Assembly (NCBI GenBank): GCA_021786215.1
Contig: JAJYNT010000267.1
Location: forward strand, 1 to 5,401
Length of the DNA stretch: 5,401 bases
Reading direction: 5' to 3'
DNA from: Chloroflexota bacterium
GTDB lineage: Bacteria; Chloroflexota; UBA6077
Within the stretch, counting starts at the first letter, position 1; every line of letters starts with the position of its first letter. Both the position numbers and the translations under genes were made by a program. The notes below the pieces were generated by a model, which was given only the letters and a program-made list of their open reading frames with translations, was not told the origin of the DNA and made no database searches. Of the stretch, positions 1-5,401 are shown piece by piece.

Positions 1-302
1 GCCTCGTGGTTGTCAAGCACCCCCGCTCGGCAAAACAGCAGCGGTCTCTCGAGCCGGTGTCTCAGGGCACTCAACCTGCGCACCCCTTGCTCCTGCTAGC
101 CCGTCCACGGCAAGTTCACAGGCATTCCCCGTGCCTCTTCCGGGAGCCCATGGCAGAACCAGCAGGCGCTACCGTGCAACTGACCGGTTTGACGAATTGT
201 CCTGCCAATGGCGAGAATAGTTGAGGACAGGACGACGCAACAGCAAGCAGGGACCCTCCCGCATGAGAGAAAGCGGGCAATGGTGGGGGAACGGTATCTC
301 GC
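1..302. other. unassigned left-end region, no convincing gene
   Basis: No reading frame here looks like a real protein. The longest plus-strand frame (6-224, 72 codons) has no clear SD, is low in hydrophobic-core pattern, and resembles no family I know. The minus-strand frames run as shadows into the SRPBCC gene. I see no tRNA-like TTC-loop or acceptor pairing. The stretch holds a short hairpin (AGGCA 120-124 with TGCCT 132-136), a candidate promoter (189-218), and an inverted repeat GTCCTG 199-204 / CAGGAC 228-233 that brackets the -10. Plus frame 1 is open from the left edge to a stop at 97-99, so the tail of an upstream gene cannot be excluded. Confidence 0.5.
189..218 (+). promoter_or_regulatory. 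candidate sigma70-type promoter for the SRPBCC gene
   Basis: A -35 box TTGACG (189-194, 5 of 6 to consensus) is followed after 18 bases by GAGAAT (213-218, 4 of 6 to TATAAT). Transcription would start near 225 and leave a leader of about 78 bases before the ATG at 303. The -10 is weak and the spacing is one base above optimum, so this is a plausible but unproven call. Confidence 0.35.
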
Positions 303-773
303 ATGCCGAGGATTGAGCGCTCGATCTTGGTGAAAGCTCCCGTGGAGGAAGTCTTCGAGTTCGTCGCGGACTACCGCAACACGACGAGATACCAGCGACA
401 CTTCTCCAGGTTCGACCCAATCGGTCCGCCGGCTCGCGGGTTGGGACTCACCGTGGACGCCAGGGGGCGGTTCAAGGGAATACCCATGCACGCCAGGCTG
501 CGAGTCACGGAGTTCGTGGAGAACGAAAGGATCGTATCCAGCTCTATCGAGGGGCTGAAGAGCGCGGCCATCTGGAGATTCGATCGGGAAGGCGAGCAGA
601 CGAGAGTTACCTTCACGGCCAGCTACGCTTGGCCGGTTCCCATACTGAGCGCTGCCCTGAGAAGGATGCTAGCAGAGGAACTGGTCTCGATGACTGAGTC
701 CTCCCTCGCGGAACTCAAGAGGCTGGTAGAGGAAGTGCATGGCAGGCGCGCCCTACAGACGCCTGCTCAATAG
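303..773 (+). CDS. SRPBCC-superfamily (polyketide cyclase/dehydrase-like) small-ligand-binding protein
   Basis: This is a 156-residue protein with the pattern of the START/SRPBCC fold. The N-terminal strand 'IERSILVKAPVEEVFEFVADY' (residues 4-24) matches the usual opening of these proteins: a beta strand, an APxEEVF helix start, then the D-Y/W segment. A run of beta strands follows in the middle (about residues 48-115). A long amphipathic C-terminal helix (about 120-147) would close the hydrophobic pocket. Length is typical of single-domain members. There is no signal peptide or membrane segment, so it is probably cytoplasmic. The family binds lipids, polyketides or other hydrophobic ligands and sequence alone does not name the ligand or reaction. 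The ATG at 303 is chosen because the fold begins directly after it; the nearest purine-rich site (GGGGGA, 285-290) lies 12 bases upstream, so translation may be weak. Its 3' end overlaps the convergent acetyltransferase gene by 21 bp. Confidence 0.8.
   Translation: MPRIERSILVKAPVEEVFEFVADYRNTTRYQRHFSRFDPIGPPARGLGLTVDARGRFKGIPMHARLRVTEFVENERIVSSSIEGLKSAAIWRFDREGEQTRVTFTASYAWPVPILSAALRRMLAEELVSMTESSLAELKRLVEEVHGRRALQTPAQ
742..766. terminator. hairpin at the convergent gene overlap, possible bidirectional terminator
   Basis: GCAGGCG (742-748) and CGCCTGC (760-766) form a perfect 7-bp stem with an 11-base loop. The outer G741-T767 could add a wobble pair. It lies over the 3' ends of both convergent genes, where a shared terminator would be expected. 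Neither side has a T-run, so it does not meet the standard intrinsic-terminator pattern; it may instead act as a 3'-end stabiliser or be chance. Confidence 0.35.
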
Positions 774-1190
774 CTCGCGCCCCGCCGACTGGAAATCATG
801 TGAGTTGTAGAACTCCAACGCCGGCTCGGTCCGCGGTGTAACCACCTCGATTGCCTGGATCGCCTCCGCCTTGCGTCCCGCCGCTATGCAGTGGTCCAGC
901 AGGGTCGTCCCGATCCCGTGCCGCTGCAATCGGAAATCCACCCCCAGTTCCTCAACCCGCATGACCTTGCCAAACCACCAGCTGTGGTAGGAGCAAAAGG
1001 CGAAACCCACCACCAGACCATGCTGCTCGGCCACAAAACAGCTTCGACCGCATACCGACCAGAGCTCGCGAAGCCGGGACCGTGCCCTATCATAGCTCCA
1101 CTCCTCCTGGTATGGAGGAGAGTTGAAGATTTCGGCGTACAGCTGTGCGCAACGCGTGAGATCTTCTTCTCGAACCGGCCTGATCTCCAT
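753..1190 (-). CDS. GNAT-family N-acetyltransferase
   Basis: This is a 145-residue protein that is a complete single GNAT domain. It opens with 'EIRPVREEDL', the usual first strand and helix. A 'Y..IFNSPPY.EEW' segment at residues 18-31 is seen in some aminoglycoside 6'-acetyltransferase-like and uncharacterised GNATs. The acetyl-CoA pyrophosphate-binding motif A is 'VDFRLQRHGIGTTLL' (residues 84-98, Q89-R90-x-G92-x-G94). The C-terminal motif 'ALEFYNSHDF' (124-133) supplies Y128, the usual general acid. GNAT enzymes move an acetyl group from acetyl-CoA to an amine; the acceptor here (small molecule, antibiotic or protein N-terminus) cannot be read from the sequence. The ATG at 1190 is well supported by a strong SD (GGAAGGAG, minus strand, 1205-1198) 7 bases upstream. 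It is transcribed divergently from rpsO and convergently with the SRPBCC gene. Confidence 0.88.
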   Translation of the reverse strand: MEIRPVREEDLTRCAQLYAEIFNSPPYQEEWSYDRARSRLRELWSVCGRSCFVAEQHGLVVGFAFCSYHSWWFGKVMRVEELGVDFRLQRHGIGTTLLDHCIAAGRKAEAIQAIEVVTPRTEPALEFYNSHDFQSAGRELLSRRL

Positions 1191-1197
1191 GCTGCTG

Positions 1198-1205
1198 CTC
1201 CTTCC
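1198..1205 (-). promoter_or_regulatory. ribosome binding site of the GNAT gene
   Basis: On the minus strand GGAAGGAG lies 7 bases before the ATG at 1190. It fixes that start over other in-frame options. No clear minus-strand promoter could be picked in the spacer upstream. Confidence 0.75.
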
Positions 1206-1246
1206 GATGAGAAACCGTCTTCTGGAACCACCAGAGATACCAACAG

Positions 1247-1268
1247 CCCGGTCCGCTTTGGGGCCGGG
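1247..1268. repeat. GC-rich hairpin in the divergent rpsO/GNAT spacer
   Basis: CCCGGTCC (1247-1254) can pair with GGGCCGGG (1261-1268) as an 8-bp stem with one T-G wobble and a 6-base loop. It lies about 30 bases upstream of the rpsO -35 box. On the minus strand it would fall in the leader or promoter zone of the GNAT gene. There is no T-run on either side. Its role is unknown; it could be an operator-like site, a leader structure or chance in GC-rich DNA. Confidence 0.4.
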
Positions 1269-1299
1269 AGATCATCTATTACAGCCCCGTGGGGCCGGT

Positions 1300-1329
1300 T
1301 TGTCAAGGTCTGAAGCGCTATGCTATACT
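1300..1329 (+). promoter_or_regulatory. strong extended -10 promoter of rpsO (rpsO-pnp)
   Basis: The -35 box is TTGTCA (1300-1305) and the -10 is TATACT (1324-1329), with an 18-base spacer. A TG at 1321-1322 gives the extended -10 form TGCTATACT. Transcription should begin near 1336 and leave a leader of about 50 bases before the GTG at 1388. Each hexamer matches consensus at 5 of 6 positions. This is the best promoter in the window and fits a highly expressed ribosomal protein gene. Confidence 0.75.
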
Positions 1330-1335
1330 CTTGTC

Positions 1336-1387
1336 AACTCAAGTACATTAGTAAGAGAAACCCAGAATCCCCGGGAGGTTTGTCACG
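1336..1387 (+). promoter_or_regulatory. rpsO mRNA leader with SD and possible S15 autoregulatory structure
   Basis: The SD is GGGAGG (1373-1378), 9 bases before the GTG start. AAACC (1358-1362) can pair with GGTTT (1377-1381), which would tie up the end of the SD. GTCA (1382-1385) can pair directly next to it with TGAC (1395-1398), placing the start codon in the loop. S15 represses its own mRNA through leader structures in several bacteria, and the structures differ between lineages. The SD is clearly seen; the regulatory role is inference and both stems are short. Confidence 0.4.
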
Positions 1388-1657
1388 GTGCCACTGACGA
1401 AGGACGAAAAGCAAGCCACGCTGGAGCAATTCAAGATCCACGACACCGATACCGGCTCCTCTGAAGTGCAGGTTGCCCTCCTCAGCCGGCGCATCGACCA
1501 GCTGGTGGAGCACCTGAAGACTCACAAGCACGACCACCATTCGCGCCGTGGGCTGTTGATGTTGATCGGTCAGCGGCGGCGCCATCTGGCGTACCTCAGC
1601 CGCAAGGACAATCGGAAGTACCAGGCGTTGATTGCTCAGCTTGGTCTGCGAAAGTAG
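1388..1657 (+). CDS. rpsO: 30S ribosomal protein S15
   Basis: At 89 residues this is exactly the usual S15 length, and the sequence is highly conserved from end to end. S15 is a primary 16S rRNA-binding protein that organises the central domain (platform) of the 30S subunit and contributes to an intersubunit bridge. The family signature is clear: '[16 protein letters not shown]' (residues 21-36), then '[15 protein letters not shown]' (42-56), and the ending 'LIAQLGLRK'. H42, D49 and S52, the residues that contact the rRNA three-way junction in characterised S15 proteins, are all present. The start codon is GTG at 1388; it gives the standard N-terminus 'PLTKDEK' after Met and sits 9 bases after GGGAGG. 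The gene has its own strong promoter and is followed by pnp, the widespread conserved pairing. Confidence 0.97.
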   Translation: MPLTKDEKQATLEQFKIHDTDTGSSEVQVALLSRRIDQLVEHLKTHKHDHHSRRGLLMLIGQRRRHLAYLSRKDNRKYQALIAQLGLRK

Positions 1658-1677
1658 TGCAGCTGGCACCTTGGATT

Positions 1678-1708
1678 CCCGACCATGGGGGATAGGTCTG
1701 GGCTTTTT
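1678..1708 (+). terminator. rpsO-pnp intercistronic terminator/attenuator
   Basis: CCC (1678-1680) plus GACC (1681-1684) pairs with GGTC (1695-1698) plus GGG (1700-1702), with T1699 bulged and a 10-base loop. A C and five Ts (1704-1708) follow, the pattern of an intrinsic terminator. In E. coli a terminator also lies between rpsO and pnp and lets part of the transcription through. The bulge and short T-run suggest incomplete termination here, since no other clear pnp promoter is seen. ATTCCC (1675-1680) can instead pair with GGGGAT (1688-1693), using one G-T wobble; that fold excludes the terminator stem. Confidence 0.6.
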
Positions 1709-1710
1709 CC

Positions 1711-1717
1711 AGAGGAG
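1711..1717 (+). promoter_or_regulatory. ribosome binding site of pnp
   Basis: AGAGGAG ends 5 bases before the ATG at 1723 and fixes the start of pnp. Only two bases separate it from the T-run of the upstream terminator-like hairpin, so transcription read-through and ribosome entry occupy almost the same site. Confidence 0.75.
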
Positions 1718-1722
1718 ACGCA

Positions 1723-3969
1723 ATGACGGACATCTTTGAAACCGTCCTAGGTGGTAGGCAGCTCTCCATTGAGACCGGCAAAGTCGCGGGGCTTGCCGAC
1801 GGGGCTGCCATGGTCCGCTACGGCGATACCATTGTCCTGGCTACAGCCGTTAGCTCTGATCAACCTCGAGAGGGGGTAGACTTTTTCCCCCTGACGGTAG
1901 ACTATGAAGAGAAGATGTATGCCGCCGGGAAAATACCCGGCGGATTCATCAAGAGGGAGAGCCGGCCGAGCGAGCAGGCGATCCTGGCCGCAAGATTGAC
2001 CGATCGACCCATCAGGCCACTCTTCCCCAAGGCATATCGCAACGACGTGCAAATCATCCTGACCGTGCTTTCCGCGGATCAGGAGAACGACCCCGCCATC
2101 ATGGGCACCATCGCGGCATCGGCAGCCCTGTCCATATCGGACATACCGTTTTTTGGCCCCGTCGCAGCCGTCAAGGTGGGGTACATCAACGATGAATTCG
2201 TGCTGAACCCCGCCCTGGCGCAGCTGGGCTACAGCAGGCTGGATCTCACGGTCTCGGGAACGGCCGATGCCGTGATGATGGTCGAGGCCGGCGCCCAGCA
2301 GTTGCCGGAAGATGTTGTCCTGGAAGCCATCCAGTTCGCTCATCGCGAGATGCAGCCCGCCATAGAGCTGCAGAAGAGAATGGCAGACGCACTTGGGAAG
2401 CCAAAGCGGCCATACTCCGAGGTCGAGGTCCCGGAGGAGACGCGAGCGGCGGTAACGGCCTTCGTGAAGGATAGGCTGGCAGCAGCGGTCAACAACCCGG
2501 ACAAGGCATCCCGTGAGGAGGCGACCAGCCTTCTGAAGCGCGAAGCCATCGAGTCCCTCATGGAGAACCACGATCCCGTCCTTGTCGCGAAGGTATTCGA
2601 CGAACTGCACAAGGCGGAGGTTCGAACCGCCGTGCTGGAGCGTGGGGTCAGACCCGACGGCCGAGGACTGAAGGACATTCGGGCGTTGAGCGCCGAGGTC
2701 GGGCTTCTGCCCAGAACCCACGGCTCGGGGCTGTTCACCCGTGGCCAGACGCAGGCGTTGTCGGTGGCGACCCTCGGCTCCATGGGTGACGAACAGATCA
2801 TAGACGGCATTGGTCTCGATGTCTCCAAACGCTACATGCACCATTACAACTTCCCGCCCTTCTCCACGGGCGAAGTCAGGCCGTTGCGTGGAGCGTCTCG
2901 CCGAGACATCGGTCACGGTCACCTCGCCGAGAGAGCCCTGGCAGCAGTTATCCCAGACGAGTCAGACTTCCCCTACACAATTCGCGTGGTCTCCGAGATC
3001 CTGTCCTCCAACGGTTCCACCTCCATGGCCAGTGTTTGCGGTAGCACCCTCGCCCTCCTGGACGCGGGTGTCCCCCTCAAGGCCCCGGTGTCGGGTATCG
3101 CGATGGGCCTGGTGATCGGTAAAGATGGCAAGTACGCGATCCTCACCGACATCCAGGGGCTAGAGGACGCCCTTGGCGACATGGACTTCAAGGTCACAGG
3201 CACCACGGCGGGCATCACCGCCCTGCAGATGGATATCAAAGTGAAGGGCATTACACCCGAAATCATGGATAAGGCCCTCGCTCAAGCTCACGAGGCACGG
3301 GAGCAGGTGCTGGGGGTGATGCTCAACACGATTTCGGAACATCGTCCCCAGCTCTCGCCATATGCGCCTCGGATGATCAAGATTCAGATCAACCCGGACA
3401 AGATCCGGGAGGTGATAGGCCCAGGCGGCAAGATGATCCGCAAGATCATCGACGAGACCAAGTGCACCATCGACATCGAGGATGACGGAACCGTAGTCAT
3501 CGGCTCCACCATCGCGGAGAACTCGGACAAGGCCATCAAGATGATCGAGAGGCTGACTCGCGAGGTCGAGGTGGGGCAAACCTACACCGGAACTGTCACC
3601 CGAATCCTGCCCTTCGGTGCCTTTGTGGAGGTTCTGCCTGGCAAGGAAGGGCTGATCCACATCTCGGAACTGGAGGAACACCGGGTAGCTCGGGTCGAGG
3701 ACGTGGTAAACGTGGGCGACGAGGTCACCGTGGTCGTCACGGAGATCGACCGCCAGGGTCGCATCAATCTCTCACGACGGCAAGCCCTTCCCGGCGCTAA
3801 GCCTCGGCCGCCTGCGGCGGCGGGCGCGCCGCGGGGCGGCGGTCCTTCAGGACACCCCCGAGGGCACGAAGGCGAGGGTCGGTCACCGGATCGACCTCAC
3901 CGACCGGAGAGGCGAGAACCCTACGATGGCCCGGAAGGGCCGAGGCGACCCTTCGGCGGCAATCGCTAG
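1723..3969 (+). CDS. pnp: polyribonucleotide nucleotidyltransferase (polynucleotide phosphorylase)
   Basis: PNPase degrades RNA 3'-to-5' with phosphate, releasing nucleoside diphosphates, and can add tails in reverse; it works as a trimer and often in a degradosome. The full domain order is present. RNase PH domain 1 (about 10-145) contains the conserved GGF-K-R-E-x-RPSE motif (73-84) and a DRPIRPLFP segment. A helical linker domain follows (about 150-300). RNase PH domain 2 begins at RPDGR (310-314) and includes '[15 protein letters not shown]' (330-344). The catalytic trio D482, D488 and K490 aligns with E. coli D486, D492 and K494. The KH domain has GPGG at 566-569 and the S1 domain spans about 617-689. 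The protein is 748 residues, longer than the roughly 700 usual for the family, because residues 690-748 form a Pro/Gly/Arg-rich tail. It is probably co-transcribed with rpsO through a leaky terminator. Confidence 0.98.
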   Translation: MTDIFETVLGGRQLSIETGKVAGLADGAAMVRYGDTIVLATAVSSDQPREGVDFFPLTVDYEEKMYAAGKIPGGFIKRESRPSEQAILAARLTDRPIRPLFPKAYRNDVQIILTVLSADQENDPAIMGTIAASAALSISDIPFFGPVAAVKVGYINDEFVLNPALAQLGYSRLDLTVSGTADAVMMVEAGAQQLPEDVVLEAIQFAHREMQPAIELQKRMADALGKPKRPYSEVEVPEETRAAVTAFVKDRLAAAVNNPDKASREEATSLLKREAIESLMENHDPVLVAKVFDELHKAEVRTAVLERGVRPDGRGLKDIRALSAEVGLLPRTHGSGLFTRGQTQALSVATLGSMGDEQIIDGIGLDVSKRYMHHYNFPPFSTGEVRPLRGASRRDIGHGHLAERALAAVIPDESDFPYTIRVVSEILSSNGSTSMASVCGSTLALLDAGVPLKAPVSGIAMGLVIGKDGKYAILTDIQGLEDALGDMDFKVTGTTAGITALQMDIKVKGITPEIMDKALAQAHEAREQVLGVMLNTISEHRPQLSPYAPRMIKIQINPDKIREVIGPGGKMIRKIIDETKCTIDIEDDGTVVIGSTIAENSDKAIKMIERLTREVEVGQTYTGTVTRILPFGAFVEVLPGKEGLIHISELEEHRVARVEDVVNVGDEVTVVVTEIDRQGRINLSRRQALPGAKPRPPAAAGAPRGGGPSGHPRGHEGEGRSPDRPHRPERREPYDGPEGPRRPFGGNR

Positions 3970-3983
3970 TAGTACGAACGATA

Positions 3984-4012
3984 TGGGTCGGGGCGCCGGG
4001 CATCCCGACCCA
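3984..4012 (+). terminator. hairpin 14 bases after the pnp stop codon
   Basis: TGGGTCGGG (3984-3992) and CCCGACCCA (4004-4012) make a perfect 9-bp GC-rich stem with an 11-base loop. Its position just after pnp suits a terminator or a 3'-end block to exonucleases. No T-run follows (the next bases are CCTCTAAG), so it is not a standard intrinsic terminator. Confidence 0.45.
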
Positions 4013-4015
4013 CCT

Positions 4016-4088
4016 CTAAGCAGCTTTCCCTGGATGGGGTTCACTTCAGCCAGGGGAAAGGTGGACATGATCAGGGAAAGCTGCTTAG
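4016..4088. repeat. perfect 17-bp inverted repeat with internal third partial arm, pnp-dapB spacer
   Basis: The left arm CTAAGCAGCTTTCCCTG (4016-4032) and right arm CAGGGAAAGCTGCTTAG (4072-4088) are exact reverse complements, 39 bases apart. Within the spacer, CCAGGGGAAAG (4050-4060) repeats part of the right arm with one extra G and can pair with CTTTCCCTGG (4024-4033). Two mutually exclusive hairpins are therefore possible. No T-run follows either one, no transposase is nearby and I see no clear target-site duplication, although CCTCTAAG occurs at 4013-4020 and again at 4125-4132. Options are an RNA attenuator or processing site before dapB, a small transposon-derived (MITE-like) repeat, or a protein-binding site. 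The repeat itself is certain; the function is not known. Confidence 0.8.
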
Positions 4089-4157
4089 CCCACGGGGATA
4101 TCCTCTCCTCATCCAGCCCAGCAGCCTCTAAGGATTCCATCTCTACTTGTACGCAAT

Positions 4158-4163
4158 GGAGGG
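4158..4163 (+). promoter_or_regulatory. ribosome binding site of dapB
   Basis: GGAGGG lies 8 bases before the ATG at 4172. It decides the start: the same frame stays open upstream to an ATG at 3926 inside pnp, but none of the upstream starts has an SD and the extra residues are not DapB-like. Confidence 0.8.
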
Positions 4164-4171
4164 CCGGAAGC

Positions 4172-4981
4172 ATGGCGGTTAGCACCCCCATCAAGGTAGT
4201 CGTTTCTGGTGCCCTTGGCCGCATGGGCAAGGAAGTCGTAGGGGCCGTGTGCGCCGACCGAGAACTGGATATGGCAGGCGCCATCGACAAGAAGGCGGTG
4301 GAGGAATACCTCTCCCTTCCAAACGGTATGGGGCTGGTCCCGATCAGCAAAGACGTGGAGCCGATGCTGCTTCGGGTGAGGCCCAATGTGATGGTGGACT
4401 TCACAAGTCACGAGTCTGTCATGGACAACATCCGAACCGCGATCAGCCACGGGGTGTTCCCCGTCGTGGGAACCACAGGCATCTCTCAGCAGGACCTGCG
4501 GGAGATCGAGCATCTGTGCCAACAGAACGACATCGGCGCCATAGTGGCGCCGAATTTCGCGATAGGCGCCAACCTCATGATCCACTTCGCCCGGCTCGCG
4601 GCCAGATTCTTCCCCGCCGCCGAGATCATCGAGCTTCACCACCAGGGAAAGTCAGATGCTCCCTCGGGGACAGCAATCAAGACAGCCGAAGAGATGAGCC
4701 GGGCGAGGGGAACGAGATTTGAGGATGGTCAGACCAAGAAGGTGGCACTCGAGGGCGCTCGTGGAGGCGAGGAAAGCGGCATACACATCCACAGCGTGCG
4801 GCTGCCCGGCCTGGTGGCCCATCAGGAAGTGCTGTTTGGCGGACAGGGCGAGACCCTGCTGGTTCGCCACGACTCGGTCAGTCGCGAGTCGTTCATGCCG
4901 GGTGTGATCATGGCGATAAAGGAGACACCCAGGATACGAGGCCTCGTCCATGGCCTCGACCGACTAATGGGCCTGCAATGA
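4172..4981 (+). CDS. dapB: 4-hydroxy-tetrahydrodipicolinate reductase (dihydrodipicolinate reductase)
   Basis: DapB uses NAD(P)H to reduce the cyclic product of DapA to tetrahydrodipicolinate on the way to diaminopimelate and lysine. The protein is 269 residues, normal for the family. The N-terminal Rossmann domain begins 'IKVVVSGALGRMGKEV', with the nucleotide-binding glycines at 13, 16 and 19 (GALGRMG). VDFTS and GTTG (100-103) follow in the usual order. The signature 'ELHHQGKSDAPSGTA' gives H156-H157 and K160, equivalent to E. coli H159-H160 and K163, which serve as acid/base and substrate ligands. 'APNFAIGANLM' just before it is also conserved. The start at 4172 follows a good SD. The gene ends 10 bp before asd, so the two are surely one transcript. 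No promoter was recognised upstream; expression may come from pnp readthrough or an unseen site in the spacer. Confidence 0.97.
   Translation: MAVSTPIKVVVSGALGRMGKEVVGAVCADRELDMAGAIDKKAVEEYLSLPNGMGLVPISKDVEPMLLRVRPNVMVDFTSHESVMDNIRTAISHGVFPVVGTTGISQQDLREIEHLCQQNDIGAIVAPNFAIGANLMIHFARLAARFFPAAEIIELHHQGKSDAPSGTAIKTAEEMSRARGTRFEDGQTKKVALEGARGGEESGIHIHSVRLPGLVAHQEVLFGGQGETLLVRHDSVSRESFMPGVIMAIKETPRIRGLVHGLDRLMGLQ
4533..4553. repeat. 8-bp perfect hairpin inside dapB
   Basis: TCGGCGCC (4533-4540) and GGCGCCGA (4546-4553) are exact complements around a 5-base loop ATAGT. It lies in the codons for the conserved segment IGAIVAPN, and ATTT follows at 4554-4557. A further GGCGCC occurs at 4565-4570. 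It may be only a result of GC-rich codon choice. Confidence 0.45.
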
Positions 4982-4986
4982 GGTGA
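4980..4986 (+). promoter_or_regulatory. ribosome binding site of asd overlapping the dapB stop
   Basis: GAGGTGA (4980-4986) is a full match to the anti-SD core and ends 5 bases before the ATG at 4992. It overlaps the last two bases of the dapB TGA stop (4979-4981), which suggests translational coupling between the two genes. Confidence 0.8.
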
Positions 4987-4991
4987 ACACA

Positions 4992-5401
4992 ATGTCCCAA
5001 TACCGCGTGGCTATCCTCGGCGCGACCGGTATGGTCGGCCGTGAATTCATCAAGATCCTTCAACAGCGGGATTTCCCCGTTTCTGACCTGGTTCTGCTGG
5101 CCTCGGATCGGTCGGCAGGTAAGACAGTGTCCTTTGGATCGCAGGATATAGTCGTCCAGGAGACCACCCCCGAGTCCTTCAGGGACATAGATATCGTCCT
5201 GGCGTCGGCAGGTGCCGAGATCAGCAGGGAGTTTTCTCCAATCGCGGCCGCGGCAGGTGCCGTGGTTGTAGACAACAGTCGCGCTTTCCGCATGGAGCCG
5301 GATGTGCCGCTGGTTGTACCTGAAGTGAATATCATGGATGCCAAAGAGCACCACGGCATCATCGCCAACCCCAACTGCTCCACCATCCAGATGGTGGTGG
5401 C
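4992..5401 (+). CDS. asd: aspartate-semialdehyde dehydrogenase, N-terminal part (cut by window edge)
   Basis: The open frame from the ATG at 4992 runs to the window end without a stop, giving 136 complete codons of an enzyme that is usually about 330-370 residues. Asd reduces aspartyl phosphate with NADPH to aspartate semialdehyde, the branch point to lysine/diaminopimelate, threonine and methionine. The start 'YRVAILGATGMVGREF' holds the NADP-binding motif GATGMVG (residues 10-16). 'LVLLASDRSAGK' follows and is typical of the family. 'VVVDNSRAFRMEPDVPLVVPEVN' leads to 'NPNCSTIQ', whose C129 is the catalytic cysteine. This active-site form resembles Bacillus/Streptococcus-type enzymes rather than the E. 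coli type. It sits 10 bp after dapB with a strong SD, so both belong to one diaminopimelate/lysine operon. Confidence 0.96.
   Translation, partial: MSQYRVAILGATGMVGREFIKILQQRDFPVSDLVLLASDRSAGKTVSFGSQDIVVQETTPESFRDIDIVLASAGAEISREFSPIAAAAGAVVVDNSRAFRMEPDVPLVVPEVNIMDAKEHHGIIANPNCSTIQMVV

Noticed and set aside
6..224. 72-codon plus-strand frame at the left end
   Set aside because: It has no SD, no recognisable domain and an unlikely composition. It also crosses the candidate promoter.
1191..1290. T-box-like string (minus strand CTGGTGGTTCC) upstream of the GNAT gene
   Set aside because: The match to the T-box core is loose, there is no room for stem I or a specifier loop before the rpsO promoter, no terminator follows, and an acetyltransferase is not a usual T-box target.
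1747..2922. 391-codon open frame antisense to pnp
   Set aside because: It is the complement of highly conserved pnp codons in GC-rich DNA, with no recognisable domain and no sign of an SD. It is a shadow frame.
4016..4088. insertion sequence ends
   Set aside because: The 17-bp arms enclose only 39 bases with no transposase and no clear target-site duplication, so a complete IS is excluded. A MITE-like remnant is kept only as a hypothesis.
3926..4171. N-terminal extension of dapB giving a 351-residue protein starting inside pnp, or a 332-residue form from the ATG at 3983
   Set aside because: The added residues are not DapB-like, the upstream starts lack an SD, and the frame crosses the long inverted repeat. 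The ATG at 4172 has GGAGGG at the right distance and gives the standard length.
3970..4171. lysine riboswitch before dapB
   Set aside because: The gap is large enough to look, but I cannot see the multi-helix junction or conserved core of the lysine class; only the simple inverted repeats are present.

Overview
The window is an ordinary bacterial chromosomal segment with a GC content that looks like roughly 60%. It has strong Shine-Dalgarno (SD) sites and compact spacing. It carries two small accessory-type genes on the left and a conserved housekeeping block on the right. I see no phage, insertion sequence, CRISPR, tRNA or rRNA signal. The order rpsO-pnp followed by dapB-asd, the Gram-positive-like active-site motif of Asd (NPNCSTIQ) and the base composition would fit a GC-rich non-proteobacterial lineage such as Chloroflexota. 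That placement is from memory and is low confidence.

Left region (1-1387). About 300 bases without a convincing gene hold a possible promoter and lead into a 156-residue SRPBCC-fold protein on the plus strand (303-773). A 145-residue GNAT acetyltransferase runs on the minus strand (1190-753). The two genes converge and share 21 bp at their 3' ends, where a 7-bp hairpin sits. A 197-bp divergent spacer then separates the GNAT gene from rpsO. It holds a GC-rich hairpin and a very good extended -10 promoter pointing at rpsO.

Central region (1388-3969). rpsO (ribosomal protein S15, GTG start) is followed 65 bp later by pnp (polynucleotide phosphorylase), the classic rpsO-pnp pairing. The spacer holds a terminator-like hairpin with a T-run that ends 2 bases before the pnp SD, so pnp is probably expressed by partial readthrough. 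PNPase has both RNase PH halves, KH and S1 domains with the catalytic residues intact. It ends in an unusual 59-residue Pro/Gly/Arg-rich tail.

Right region (3970-5401). A 202-bp gap after pnp holds two inverted repeats. The first is a 9-bp stem just after the stop codon. The second is a perfect 17-bp repeat with a 39-bp spacer, and part of that spacer is a third, partial copy that could form a competing hairpin. Then come dapB (dihydrodipicolinate reductase) and, 10 bp later, the first 136 codons of asd (aspartate-semialdehyde dehydrogenase), cut by the window edge. dapB and asd form a diaminopimelate/lysine operon; dapA would be a natural next gene but lies outside the window. The most unexplained structure is the pnp-dapB intergenic repeat. 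I found no evidence for a wholly new system.
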